Source of the DNA: Diaporthe sp. PMI_573
Taxonomy: Eukaryota; Ascomycota; Sordariomycetes; Diaporthales; Diaporthaceae
Length of the DNA: 64,000 bases
Direction of reading: 5' to 3'
Assembly (NCBI GenBank): GCA_021399435.1
Contig: JAJTUP010000072.1
Span: 240,116-304,115, forward strand
A model generated the notes under the pieces. That model saw only the letters and a program-made list of their open reading frames with translations. It had not been told where the DNA came from and did not search any database. The position numbers and the translations under genes are program-made. Positions 43,372 to 53,660 of this stretch are shown here, piece after piece. Within the stretch, counting starts at the first letter, position 1, and every line of letters begins with the position of its first letter.

Positions 43372-43582
43372 AACACGGCGAGGCTGGTACGCGCGTCTGC
43401 TCCTTAACTTCCTCAACGCCGTTGACTAACAAGAGGGTCGCGTAGTGCGGCAAGCGCTATGGATGTGGAGCCTATCGCCCACCCGATGACCAAACCCGTC
43501 TATACACAGTTTCGTCCCTATTCAACGGATCAAGTGCATGTCTCTGGGCAAATGTAATCATTAGAAAATGCGACCTATAATA

Positions 43583-45974
43583 CTATGCTATCTGAAAAAC
43601 CTCTAGGTCCTTCAGGGCGTCGCAAAGGGTCTTCTTCATCGAGGAGTAGAGCTCCGGCTCCAGCTTCTTCCACCTCCCGCCGTTTGGGAATACCTCCCTC
43701 CGCAGTCTGTTGACCCATGGGATCAATGGCCGGTAATGTAATGTGAAATTTTCACCTGCCTTCTTAAGAAAAACTTCCTCGTCAGCAATCTCGCCAATTT
43801 TGGACGCAACCAACTTCTCATCGCTCTCGTAATTCCAGCTCTCATACTCGGTGGGGCCAATGGCTTCGCCCGGACCACTGTAATGGATGCATATCCAGAA
43901 CAACACCCAGAAGAATGACTCGAGGTCGTGCATGAACGAGTGCTGCTCGCCTAGAAGCGCCCCGATGGCCATGAAAGCCCTTGTGCCCGTCTTTCCCTTG
44001 GCTCCCGAGGCGCTAAGGCGTTGCTCTTTAATGGCAAGATCCAAGTCAATCAAGAACCCGCGATTGTCCTTGTCGATCATGAGGTTGCCGACCGAGATAT
44101 CTCTGTGAAGGAGGCCAGCTTGTCGCCGCAGCGACTCATGCCCTTTAATGCAGTCGGCCAGCGCGGTAAGTAGCGTTTCTCGAGAGCCCACCTCGTAGAT
44201 AGGGACTCCGTAGTCGCGAAGAACGACACGCCGATGCACTCGATTTGGCAGCGGATCGCTGCCAGTTTTGGTCGGGGATGTAGAACAGGCCCGCTTGCTG
44301 GGCGGCAGAGGGGCACCAACTTGGCTGGACGACCTCTTCGTGCCGGCGATGCTGCTACTTCGACCTCCCCGTAGTGCGACCGCCGCACCCGTGCTTGGCG
44401 CAAGTGCCGATCGGTCCCGCCGGTAGTTCGTAGCCTTCGTGACATCCAATTCCTTGCGAACATTGCCTCGAACATCATCATCCGCACCCCGTACCTGAAC
44501 GGTCTCGTGGTAATAATACCGGGCCACGTGGACCACACCCTTGTCGGTCGCCTCCCGAAGCAACTTGCCCTCCTGCTCGCGCTCCACGTATTGCCACGAG
44601 TCCTTGACAACGATCGGGGTGTGCGGGTCCGCTTCGCGATGGGCTCTCCAGCAAGTCGTCGCACGGCCGGCAATGCAGCGTGCAGGTTTCATTACCTTTT
44701 CAAGGACAAGCCGTTCTTTCCGACCCTCCCGTTCGATCTCGATGAACTGTTGCCCGTTTGCCGTTATAATTGTTGGGTCGAACCCAAGCTGCTCGTCGCT
44801 CATCCAGAGGAACCCGAGGATCGTAGACACAAACCGCAGCCCGTCCGTGTTGATGTCGAATAGTTCCGAGGCAATGCCCCCAAGCCGATCAAAAGCCCAT
44901 ACCCTCATGAGAGATCCGCAGAGGGTAAAACCCAGAACAAAGCGGCGGTTGCCCTGCGCACCAAACACTTCCCTCGCGTATCTGCCGAGGTCAAGCCGCG
45001 CCTCTGACGGTATATCGGCGGATGGGTTGCTCTTCAGTTCTCCAGGAATCAGGATTTGGTCCCAGTGGCACCTCGAGTCTTTGTTTGCTGTAGGGTCGTT
45101 CACGAAGCCGACGTCCATCTTTCGTTTGCCGACAGAGCCGTCGATCGGTTTATCAGGCTTCGCTAAGGGTCTTCGTCGGCGTGTTGGCGTTAGCCCGTAG
45201 CGCTCTGCAAACGCCGCGAGCTTCTCGCTGAAGTCCGCGAACCAGCTTAGTACATCATCTTGTTTCGCTTCTCTCGGCCATTTCGTCCAGCCGTTGTTGA
45301 AGAGCGGGTTGCTGCCTTGGGAACATTCTCCGAAGAAGGTCTTCGACGCGGTCTCAAGGTTCGGTACGTCGCCAAAGTAGGTCTCGTGAAAGTCCGGGAG
45401 GTCGACATACATAGGGCCGAGCTCCTCCTTAAGCACGTTATCCACATATTTGCGATGTTCAGATGAGTTGGCGAAGCTGCTGGTGTTGCGCAGCCACGGG
45501 GTTTGCTGGAGAGAGGACGCTACCGGTCGGGGCGGTGGAGTGGATTCTGTGACGGCGCTGTACACTCGGTCCCAGATGAGCGCATCCTCTGAATCGTCGG
45601 CAAGCGCTGCTTTCAGGAGAGGTGTGACGCGGTCGAGGTCGTAGTCGTCAGAGTCGAGGGAGAGCTCAAGTCGCAGAAGGTCGCTTCGGAGGGTGCCGCG
45701 AACCGCCCTCGCAGGTAGCAGGCGGGCAGCAGGAAAGTTTTGCGCCGCTGATAGAAAGGCTAGTACGAGTTTCCGGAGATCTAGCATAACAGTCAGAGAA
45801 GCATATACAGCGAAGGTGGCTGGCCATACCTTCGAGGCCGAGTTGGCCGAGCGCGTCTGGCGTGCACGGGATCCTCTTGTCCTTACAGACCGATTTGTAT
45901 AAAGCGCGAAAAGCCTCGAGGCCGTTCCCAATCGGATTTTCCTCAATGATTTTCGACCGCAGTGGGTCTGCCAT
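43583..45974 (-). CDS. FunK1 protein kinase, full length (780 aa)
   Basis: The exons are 45974-45830 and 45780-43583. The 49-bp intron has GTATGG and GCTAG ends, and the exons total 781 codons. The start MADPLRSKIIEENPIG fits the family. The N-terminal half contains the FunK1-specific region (GELKSNP, RRFVLGFTLCG, MRVWAFDRLG, GFLWMSDEQLGFDPT). The kinase C-lobe has HRDIS (near residue 607), LIDLDLA in place of DFG, and GTRAFMAIGAL. A Ser/Pro-rich insert lies before the C-lobe. FunK1 kinases are expanded in mushrooms and some ascomycetes; substrates are unknown. A truncated paralogue lies at 6715-7530. Confidence 0.9.
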
Positions 45975-46165
45975 TGTGGATGGTGTGCTCTCAATGTGAG
46001 GCGAAAAGAAGCGAAAGGGAAGTGCGCGTCCTTTTCAGCCCGATCCCAAGCCGCTAAGCTGCAAAGACTGCGCCACGACCTTAAATTAGTCAGCAGAGCC
46101 CGAACGTCATGGCTTTGGGCATGACTTGAGGCGGTGCGGACCCACTTCTGTACTAATCCAATCAT

Positions 46166-47605
46166 GATGCGCTCTGGAAGGTACCCTACCGAGAAACGCC
46201 GAGGGGGGCCTCACTTCGCTTGAGACTACCCCCACTGACCCACCACCCTAATTTTTTTTCAATCAAATCGATTGGCTTTACAACTCCTTCCACAATTTTG
46301 AGAGAGGTGAATCAAACGATTAGATATCCGAATGGAGTAGATTTAATTAAAACACCCAGGTCAGTCTGGTTATCGAAGGTGTGGGTTATGTCCCCTTCCG
46401 CCGGGTTCCTCGTCTTGCCCCCTTGCGTCTGACTCTGGTCTTACAAATAGGTATCGACCTTGGGACCCCCTCATCCTCTTCGAAACTGGCCCTCTCTTCG
46501 ATATTGTTCTGTCCGGCCAGGGGAAGCAAGCGAGTTATGATGCATCCTTTGGGTTTGCAGCAAGTCACGCACGCCGATTCGCTCACTAGACCAGAGTCGA
46601 AGTCTTCCAGGTCCGAGGGAATACCAGCAAGCATGCTGGTGGTCTCACGCTCCGCGCATTTGTCCAAAGAAGTGATGTGATGTGTAACTGGTTGATACAG
46701 TATGGTGGACTATGGATTCACTCCTTATCTTGTTGCCTCATCGGGACCCATGCTGTGCGGTGGTGCTGCTAATACTTTCCCTGTCTGAGTTGGACGGCCT
46801 CAAGGAGCACTTTTCTACAATAAAAATGAAGACTTCTATGCCGAATTGGTTAACGATGCCACGCCCATCAGCAATAGTTTAGGGTACACTGATATTTTGA
46901 TGGGAAATCCCCTCCAACGCTCGCTGGCGGTGGTCCTAAGCTGGGAGCTCGTGACCTCGACGAAGCCGAAGTGAGGAGTGTCCTCAAGACCGTTTCGCAC
47001 CACAACGAGCTCGATCTCAGTCAGGATGAAGCCATTCATGCGGGACGAGATGTTGAGAACAAGATGCCATGAGAAGCATTACACTTTGACTATGTAGCTA
47101 AAAATAGGCAGAGTATAGGTAATGATGAGTGAGTTTATAGTTGAACCTATATTTAATAATAACGTCTTTAAATTCCCCACTGACAGTCACAATGCCTCAC
47201 ATCTCTGCTGGAAATTTCCCAGTTCTTGCTTACGCCCGGTCGTCCGGCTGGATCAAACTCGACCAGCACAGACTTAGATCTTCTTTTATATGGGGACCTC
47301 TGGGACAGCGTAAACGCCGTAAAACACCTTAAAAACATCCTGCATTTTGTTTTGCAGATTTTAAAAACGTTTTCTAATAGGGCCGTGCGTGTTGAAATTC
47401 ACTCTCATAGTGCCCTCTTGCCGCGGCTTATGGACGTATAGCGCATAATCTTATTAGAAGTTGTGATCCCTGGTATTTCTCTGTTCCAATAATCTCAAAA
47501 CCGAAAGTTCCGACATAACTCTGAAGCCAAACCTTTCCTCTGATGACCATCGCCACAACCTCAAGGAGGACATTGTTTTGCCGGGACGATGATGACCTTC
47601 CAGAA
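46166..47605. other. Mostly unassigned; possible short coding remnants
   Basis: A minus-strand frame at 46386-46667 is Glu/Ser-rich with CVTCCKPKGC. A plus-strand frame near 46915-47072 reads ARDLDEAEVRSVLKTVSHHN and ends in TGA. Both might be exons of decayed genes; neither is recognised. Confidence 0.3.
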
Positions 47606-47911
47606 CTAGAACCAGAAGAAGACTTGCCGCTGCCTGAGATAGACGGGCAGCTGGATCTCAAAGTCTAACTGCTGCCTCATGGTTATTCTAAGGATGGTGA
47701 TCCCCGATCTACCTCCTCCCTTTTCACCTCCGCCGACGCCGCCGTCCTTACGCTTCCAAAGATCGCCGTAGGGCAAGTTCTCAAAATCATGTTGTTGATG
47801 TTGTGATGCGGGGACGAGCGACGATGTATGGCTGGACGTCTCGGTTATAGCAACAGTCGAGACGCCCAATTGGACGGCGGTGCAGGCTGCGAATACAGAG
47901 TCGATCCTCAT
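47606..47911 (-). CDS. Hypothetical small protein, possible signal peptide
   Basis: ATG 47911 gives MRIDSVFAACTAVQLGVSTV, a weakly hydrophobic start that could be a signal peptide. A Ser/His-rich region and a Gly-rich segment follow. A neighbouring minus-strand frame (47428-47661) is Ser/Gly-rich and then hydrophobic and may be a second exon. No known family. Confidence 0.25.
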   Translation of the reverse strand: MRIDSVFAACTAVQLGVSTVAITETSSHTSSLVPASQHQQHDFENLPYGDLWKRKDGGVGGGEKGGGRSGITILRITMRQQLDFEIQLPVYLRQRQVFFWF

Positions 47912-47941
47912 GACTGGTTGCGTGGTTCTTTTGCGAATCAA

Positions 47942-48792
47942 ATTCTAGAATGCTATGAATTGCAAACAAGAAGGTAAGCAATCGCAGATGTCAGTACGCC
48001 GTCTGAGGCTAAGACGGGCTGTGTGATTGACCAGGTAGAAAGATTGTAGGACTCGAATCTTGGGGAGGTAAGAGCGTGTGGCGGACGGAGATTGTGAGAA
48101 GTGCCTTGTGAGTGGAAGTTGAGCTGTTATATATACTCGGCAGCCAATCAAAGAACAAGGAAGCTTGGAAGCGGCGAGAACCATCAGGTGAGGCCTCCAA
48201 GGTACTTTGAGTGGGAACCTACGGTGTAATACTCACGCAAGTGATATGATTCTCTGGGTGCCATCCAACGCTCCAATGATATAGTGGTAGCAGACAGAGT
48301 GTGGCCCGTGAAGATGAAGTGTCCGCCCGCAAGCGGTATGCGTTGTTGTCGAGCGTCTGATCAATCACGAAGAGGTCTTGCCATCGATAGGCCATCTTCG
48401 CAGTCGTAGAGTGGTGATGGCATTCATTATCTCTGGATCGTCATGCATACTACTGTGGGCAGAGTGCCACCTCCGTTCCGTCGCCAGCTCTTGCGATCCT
48501 AGGACGGAAGTCTAGGACCTAGACTCGAGCGCATACAGGTCTAAGCCTTGGTTCCCGCAGTTTATCTTCTCGCTAGACGCCAATGTCGTCAAAGAACCTT
48601 CAACGCTGCATTCATCCACTTAGAGCCTGTTCAATGCGTGCCAATGCCCACCCACCCTTTCTGTGAGGGCGGGTGTGTCTTTATCATTATTCCGTTCGTG
48701 GTTGTGCAATTTTCCGTGCGTATCTTGTGAGAGCCCGACAAGCGCGCCTGTTCGCACTGTAGGGCGAAAAAGGGAACACGGTCCGGCGCAAC
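47942..48792. other. Intergenic, no gene recognised
   Basis: Only short ORFs occur. This is the 3' side of the zinc-finger gene and the 5' side of the small hypothetical gene. Confidence 0.4.
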
Positions 48793-50632
48793 TCAGCTGG
48801 TGGCCCCACCTCTCTTGCGGTGCTTTCCAGGGAATTTTAGGTCAGGATGGCATACGCGTGAGTGCCTCGTAAGCGCGTCGGCACGGCTGAAAGTCTTTTC
48901 CTCGGTGCACACATCGCACCGGACCTTTTGCTTCTGTGCCTTGTGGATGGTGTCCTCATGCCGCGTCAGGTCGTAGGGTCGTGAGAATACCGTATTGCAC
49001 GGCTTCCCAGTGCTCGGATTGATACGCTCGCACTTGCGAGGTCCCGCCTGTGTGTTCACGAAAGAGCCTGGTACCGCATCGGGCCTGCGAAGAGTATTCC
49101 GGCCATGAGCCTGGCGATGACCCTCACGCTTGTGTTTTTGCAGCAAGGTTGGCGACTCGAATCTCATCGTACAACCATGGTAGGTGCATGTGTACGTGCC
49201 GCCATCCGCGCCAACGGCATCTGGCCTCTGCGGGCTCCCCAGTGCCGTAGACACAATTGATGCGGATGTGCTCGAGCTAAGGCGAGAAGCTAAAGGGGGA
49301 AGCTGCATTCCTCCTAAGGGCATTTGAGACTCCATGTAGTCGTCGAACGAGGAGTCGAGCGATAGAGCGTCGAAGTTGTTGGTCTGAGGGGTGGCCTTTG
49401 ACATCTCGCTCGCGTCGAATCCAGTCGAGTCTTGAGACGAGAACAATGGGAAATTGTTGTTGTTGTCTCCGTCATTGAACTCCAAGGCAGCATCCTTGGG
49501 TGAGATGGTTTGTGGTGTGCCAGCGCTCGTGCTGGGTAGGGCCATAGCCTGGCGCAAGGCCTGAGCCGCGTCCTGCTCTGCCTTCCCCTTCTCCCTCATT
49601 TGCTGAGCAGTTTTGAAGCGGAAGTTGTTCGTGGACTGCTGAGGAAAGTTATGACATGGTTGTGGTGCGAGGGGCGAACCTTGGCGGAAGGGCGAGCGGC
49701 CTCTTGATATTGACACCGGCGAGTGCGTTGCACTGAGATGTTGACTGTTGGCGGCCTCTGACCTTTGCGCGAAAACCTCGTGATTCGGCGGCATGGTGGT
49801 TTGGATCGGCTGCAACGGCGTCATAGATGTGATGGAAAAGTTTGGGTTATACAGCTCGTCGCTGTAGATGTCGGTCATGGTACGGTCAAGCTTGGGGACT
49901 GTATGGATGGCTGCTTGGGTAAGAAAGGGTAGGCCTGTGTCCTCGTGGGCAAAATTCAGGAAATCGGCCAGAATATAGTCCTTACCAGTGTTTCGCCTCC
50001 TGTCTTCGTCTGGTTCCGGGGAGGCCGGCGTGACTGGTGAGTCACTTGCGACAGAACTCGCCACAGATACCGGACGTGAGTTGGTGGAGAGACCGCTAGG
50101 GAAATCGGAGGGAAGCAAACAGTCCACTACGGTCAGTTCGCTGCCTCTGCGGTGCGAGCATGTTTGCGTAGTTGTGAACCGACGTCGAATCTGAGGAATA
50201 GGGCATATTTGTGTAGAGGTTGTCGCGGGTGGTTGGATTTGGGGTCTTTGCAGCGAGGTGGTACATCTGGTCGTCGGCCATGGGCAGGCCGTGATATGTC
50301 TCGCCAGATTCATTGATGGCGATGTTTAGATTTGCCGAACTGAACGAGAATGGCGAGGCGGGCCCCAGAGACCCGAGTGATGAAAGCGAGGACTCTCGCT
50401 GGTGCATGTTACTGTGGCTGTCCTTCGCTCTCCAGTTGAAATGATCTGCAAAGGCGTCATTATCAAGACCACGGGCTGGGTCACGAGCGGTCATGGAGCC
50501 GTCACCAATCCGGAAGGTGCTATTTGGGTTCTGGTGCTGTGTATCGTGAACTTCAACTCGGAACCCCACTCGTAGGTCGTATGTATAATTCAGATACCGA
50601 TCCATTGCCTCGGATTTTCCCGATGTATCCAC
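48793..50632 (-). CDS. RPN4-like C2H2 zinc-finger transcription factor, with a frame change
   Basis: The N-terminal frame runs from ATG 50632 to a TAG at 50096-50098. The rest runs in another frame to 48793. Three C2H2 units lie at the C-terminus: CTYHGCTMRF...H, then CNTVFSRPYDLTRHEDTIH, and CDVCTEEKTFSRADALTRH. The second and third match the RPN4-type pair with RKQKVRC-like spacing, which in yeast controls proteasome genes. The middle is Ser/Pro/Gln-rich. The two frames may be joined by a 37-bp GT-AG intron at about 50148-50184. Alternatively, a one-base insertion near 50098 broke the gene, because the first frame looks coding right up to RFP before the stop. Confidence 0.78.
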
Positions 50633-51029
50633 ATATATTTAGCCACAGTGGTAATCGCCGAATGTGACCGCAGACAAACTGCAGGATTAAGGAGAGACTG
50701 AAAAGTTCACCATGCATGGGCAGACGGGGAACAGAACTGTTGGTTGCTGCTTACCCCGCCCACTCACGTGACCTCTTGGTGTTTCGAAAGCCGAGTTTAT
50801 CCTCTGCACAGAAACCGTCGTCGCCCTCCGTCTTATCGCCCGCCCTGCTGCCTAGACTCGTAGTTGTTAAGCCCTCGCTTCCGTAAGCTTCTCGAATATC
50901 TCAGCCCATCGGCGGCGTTGCAGGGCGCTATTCCCTCAAGCACGAGAATCCGGCGCTCGATCCTTCTTGAATATAGGACCCATCGTCAAAACGTTATTCA
51001 GATCCTTCAGCGTTGCCCTGGCAAGGCTC
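50633..51029. other. Intergenic, shared upstream region
   Basis: It holds the promoter side of the zinc-finger gene on the minus strand. No ORF of interest was seen. Confidence 0.4.
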
Positions 51030-51741
51030 GGACCCACTACACTGCAAATCCACGTGGACCACAAATAAGTGGCCCATCTCTATTACATCCACCTGTCGGC
51101 CCTCAGATTACGTAATAATCCACTACACTTGGACCTGAAAGTGGATGTAATGGAGTGGATTTAGGTGGACTTAGGTACAGGGGGATATTCCCTGACCCTG
51201 TACGGTTCATAGTACTTATTTTTGTATATAGTTGCCTATTAAATCGAGGTACCTGGACCCAAGTTAGCCGAGGTCGATCACCCCTACAGCTAATCTTATA
51301 ACATTATACGAGAAACTACCCCTATTGAGCGCGTTTTCTACAGATTTCCTGCTTTGTTTTTGCCAAAAACCTTTTTTTTTTTGACGATGTCAGCCAGCCA
51401 GCCAGGCCAACCAGGCCAACAGCAGCAGCTCGAAGACCGTCTTTTTCGCCATTTCAGAGGCTGGAATTGGTCAGAACGCGCTCGTGATACTAGCTCTTGG
51501 CTGTGGGACTTTGGCTATGATATTCAACGTCATGGCTTACGCAAATGGGCTTGCAAGTACTGTATCCTCGGAAATCGTCCCATTATCGCGAGTTTTACCT
51601 CTTCAGGTCTCCAGAACGCGGCAAATCATCTATGGCGTGAGCACAAAACACCAGCACCAGAGGGAGAGAAAAGGAGCACAGCACAGCTCAAATCCGAAGG
51701 CGCACTGAAATCGAACCAGCCGACTATTGCATCTGGTTTGA
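51030..51741 (+). mobile_element. hAT remnant: 5' end and transposase N-terminus
   Basis: 51038-51180 carries subterminal repeats (CAAATCCACGTGG, TTACATCCACCTG, GTGGATGTAATGGAGTGGAT) resembling those at 9100-9270. ATG 51387 opens a hAT N-terminus: FRHFRGWNWSERARDT, a BED finger (CKYCILGN...HLWREH) and ALKSNQPTIASGLK. The sequence stops abruptly at about 51741, where a methyltransferase gene begins on the other strand. Catalytic core and right end are missing. Confidence 0.75.
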
Positions 51742-52428
51742 AGGCTGAGCTTTGGTGTCGTCGCGAGAAAGCATGGCGTTTACGACCTGCTCGACGCTGC
51801 TGCCGTCGGGGAAGCCGTCGCCGTCGCCTGGAAAGACGCATGCTATCCAGAGTGGCTTCGAAGCAAAGCCAGCAACTGCTTTCCTAACGGCGGCGATCTC
51901 GTCCAGTCTTGGGATAGTCTCGCATGCAATGTATGCAATCTGGTCGAGAAGTTGACCGTCGCCGAAAAGAGACAGCCGCTAGGCCCACCACTCGAGCAGC
52001 CGTGGCTCGTCGTTGTGCTCGTCGTCGTACGCCCCGCTGTATTCCTGTCCAGGAACCATAGTGGAACCGTAGGGCCCGAGGCTCAGGGCCAGCTTCGCAT
52101 CCGGCTTGCCCCTGGCCTGATCCGCGATCTCTACTGCGTGCTTGAGGAAGCCGGGGACACGGGACGCATCGATGCCGTCCGGCCATGCTTGCGTTTTGGT
52201 GGCCGCAAAGCCAGCGAGGGAGACTTGGTAGGTGGCCGTCTCGATCACGTCAACTGGCACCTGGCCAAAGTCCCTCTGGCAGGCAAGGAGCGTCTCCGGG
52301 TCGCTCACGATAGGATGCGAAGACCATAATGGCGTGGTTTTGCTGGAAAACTTCACGCCGTATTTATCTTCGAGGGACGTCCCGAGACCTCCGTCTAGGA
52401 AGAGAATAGGACTGCGGGGTGGCGTCAT
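51742..52428 (-). pseudogene. Homocysteine S-methyltransferase, C-terminally truncated and with an internal stop
   Basis: ATG 52428 gives the typical start ILFLDGGLGTSLEDKYGV and VIETATYQVS, diagnostic for the MHT1/SAM4 family that methylates homocysteine to methionine. The frame is open to LLEWWA, then TAG at 51979-51981. The same frame then continues with RLSLFGDGQLLDQIAYIACETIPRLDEI (family match) to about 51742, where hAT sequence begins. About a third of the enzyme, with the zinc-binding Cys pair, is missing. Confidence 0.86.
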
Positions 52429-53249
52429 CGTTGGCGTTGAGCGATTGCTTTCATGACAAACTGATCACAGCGCTTCGCTTCTCGCGTGCCAAGCCATGGA
52501 GTCCGGGCAGGAATTTTCCCAGGCACGCCGGTGGATCCGCGGCCCGCTCCCCAATCGATTTGGGGCCTCGGTTCCGGAGCCGGACCACAGTGCGCGTGGT
52601 CGGCCGACTCCGATCACTAAACAACAATATTCGACCTGGATGGTCTGGCATGGGGCGCCCATGGGCTGGCTGAATTGGCACATTTGTTCCCATATTTGCA
52701 GGAGCAACTTTGCAGGCTGAGGATGCCTGGAAGCCTGCCTAGCGGTCTGCAGTCCTACGGCCCGGATCGGCGACACCCAAGACACCTCAGCCCCGGCGGA
52801 GCTTACCTGGGACCGCTGAGAGGATGGCACAACGTGGCTAATGGTCTATGTTTGGGGGGTACGAGCCGGGGTCCGGATCCTGCGAGAGCAATGCGAGAGA
52901 AGCGCTGGCCCGTCGTCAATGGTCGCCAATGGCTGACACTCCCTTGTGTGACGACACGTCAATCCTTCTGGTGCCAGTAGCCTGGGCTTGCTGTCAGACA
53001 CCGACACGTGGTGCTCCACCTGAGACTGACATCGGGCCCGCGACCGCCAGGCAGTGACCTGAGCTGTGCACACAGGTTTGAACAGATAAGAGTCATCTGC
53101 GACATCCTGTTGTACAGAATCTTGACCCCTTTGTTGAGTGCAAAACCGCGCCAACTGCCCTTGGACGTAAACGCTTAGGCGATTCCAGCCTGTTCTAACC
53201 GGGTCATTTATCACAAACTGTCTACAGAGCCATCAGAGCCAGCAGAGAG
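52429..53249. other. Intergenic, no gene recognised
   Basis: It holds the upstream side of the methyltransferase remnant. ORFs here overlap on opposite strands without recognisable domains. Confidence 0.4.
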
Positions 53250-53660
53250 ATGCACATCATGGCATACACGTGTTTGAGCCGTCAGCTTGTAGCGGTTTTC
53301 ATTCTCTGTGCACTTCAGGCCGCTGGCGGACTAGCAATGCCAACATCCACGACCACCTCGACGCCAGCATCACCACAGTGGCCCAGCCTACTTGAAACGG
53401 CGAGACTCTTCGTGTCTCGATGGCTGAATGAGACAACCGCCATAATTGCCATCGGGGTAATTGTGGGACTAGCCGCCGCCTCGTTTGCTGTTTTCGGGCT
53501 CGAATGGAAGGACTATGATCAGGATTCCTTGGAGCGGTTCACAATCGAAGAAGAGCGCGTATGCCAGGATACATCGAAGCATGCCGGCGTATGGCAGCCC
53601 ATGTCTCGAGATTCCGATCAAAACCGTTGGTTCCAGGGCCAGTTGAGTTCGACCGTTTGA
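53250..53660 (+). CDS. Hypothetical membrane protein
   Basis: ATG 53250 gives a hydrophobic N-terminus (LVAVFILCALQAAGGLA), a probable signal peptide or first membrane segment. A Thr/Pro-rich linker, a second membrane segment (AIIAIGVIVGLAAASFAVFGL) and an acidic tail follow. The frame ends at TGA 53658. Other frames downstream to about 53930 look partly coding, so further exons are possible. Family not recognised. Confidence 0.45.
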   Translation: MHIMAYTCLSRQLVAVFILCALQAAGGLAMPTSTTTSTPASPQWPSLLETARLFVSRWLNETTAIIAIGVIVGLAAASFAVFGLEWKDYDQDSLERFTIEEERVCQDTSKHAGVWQPMSRDSDQNRWFQGQLSSTV

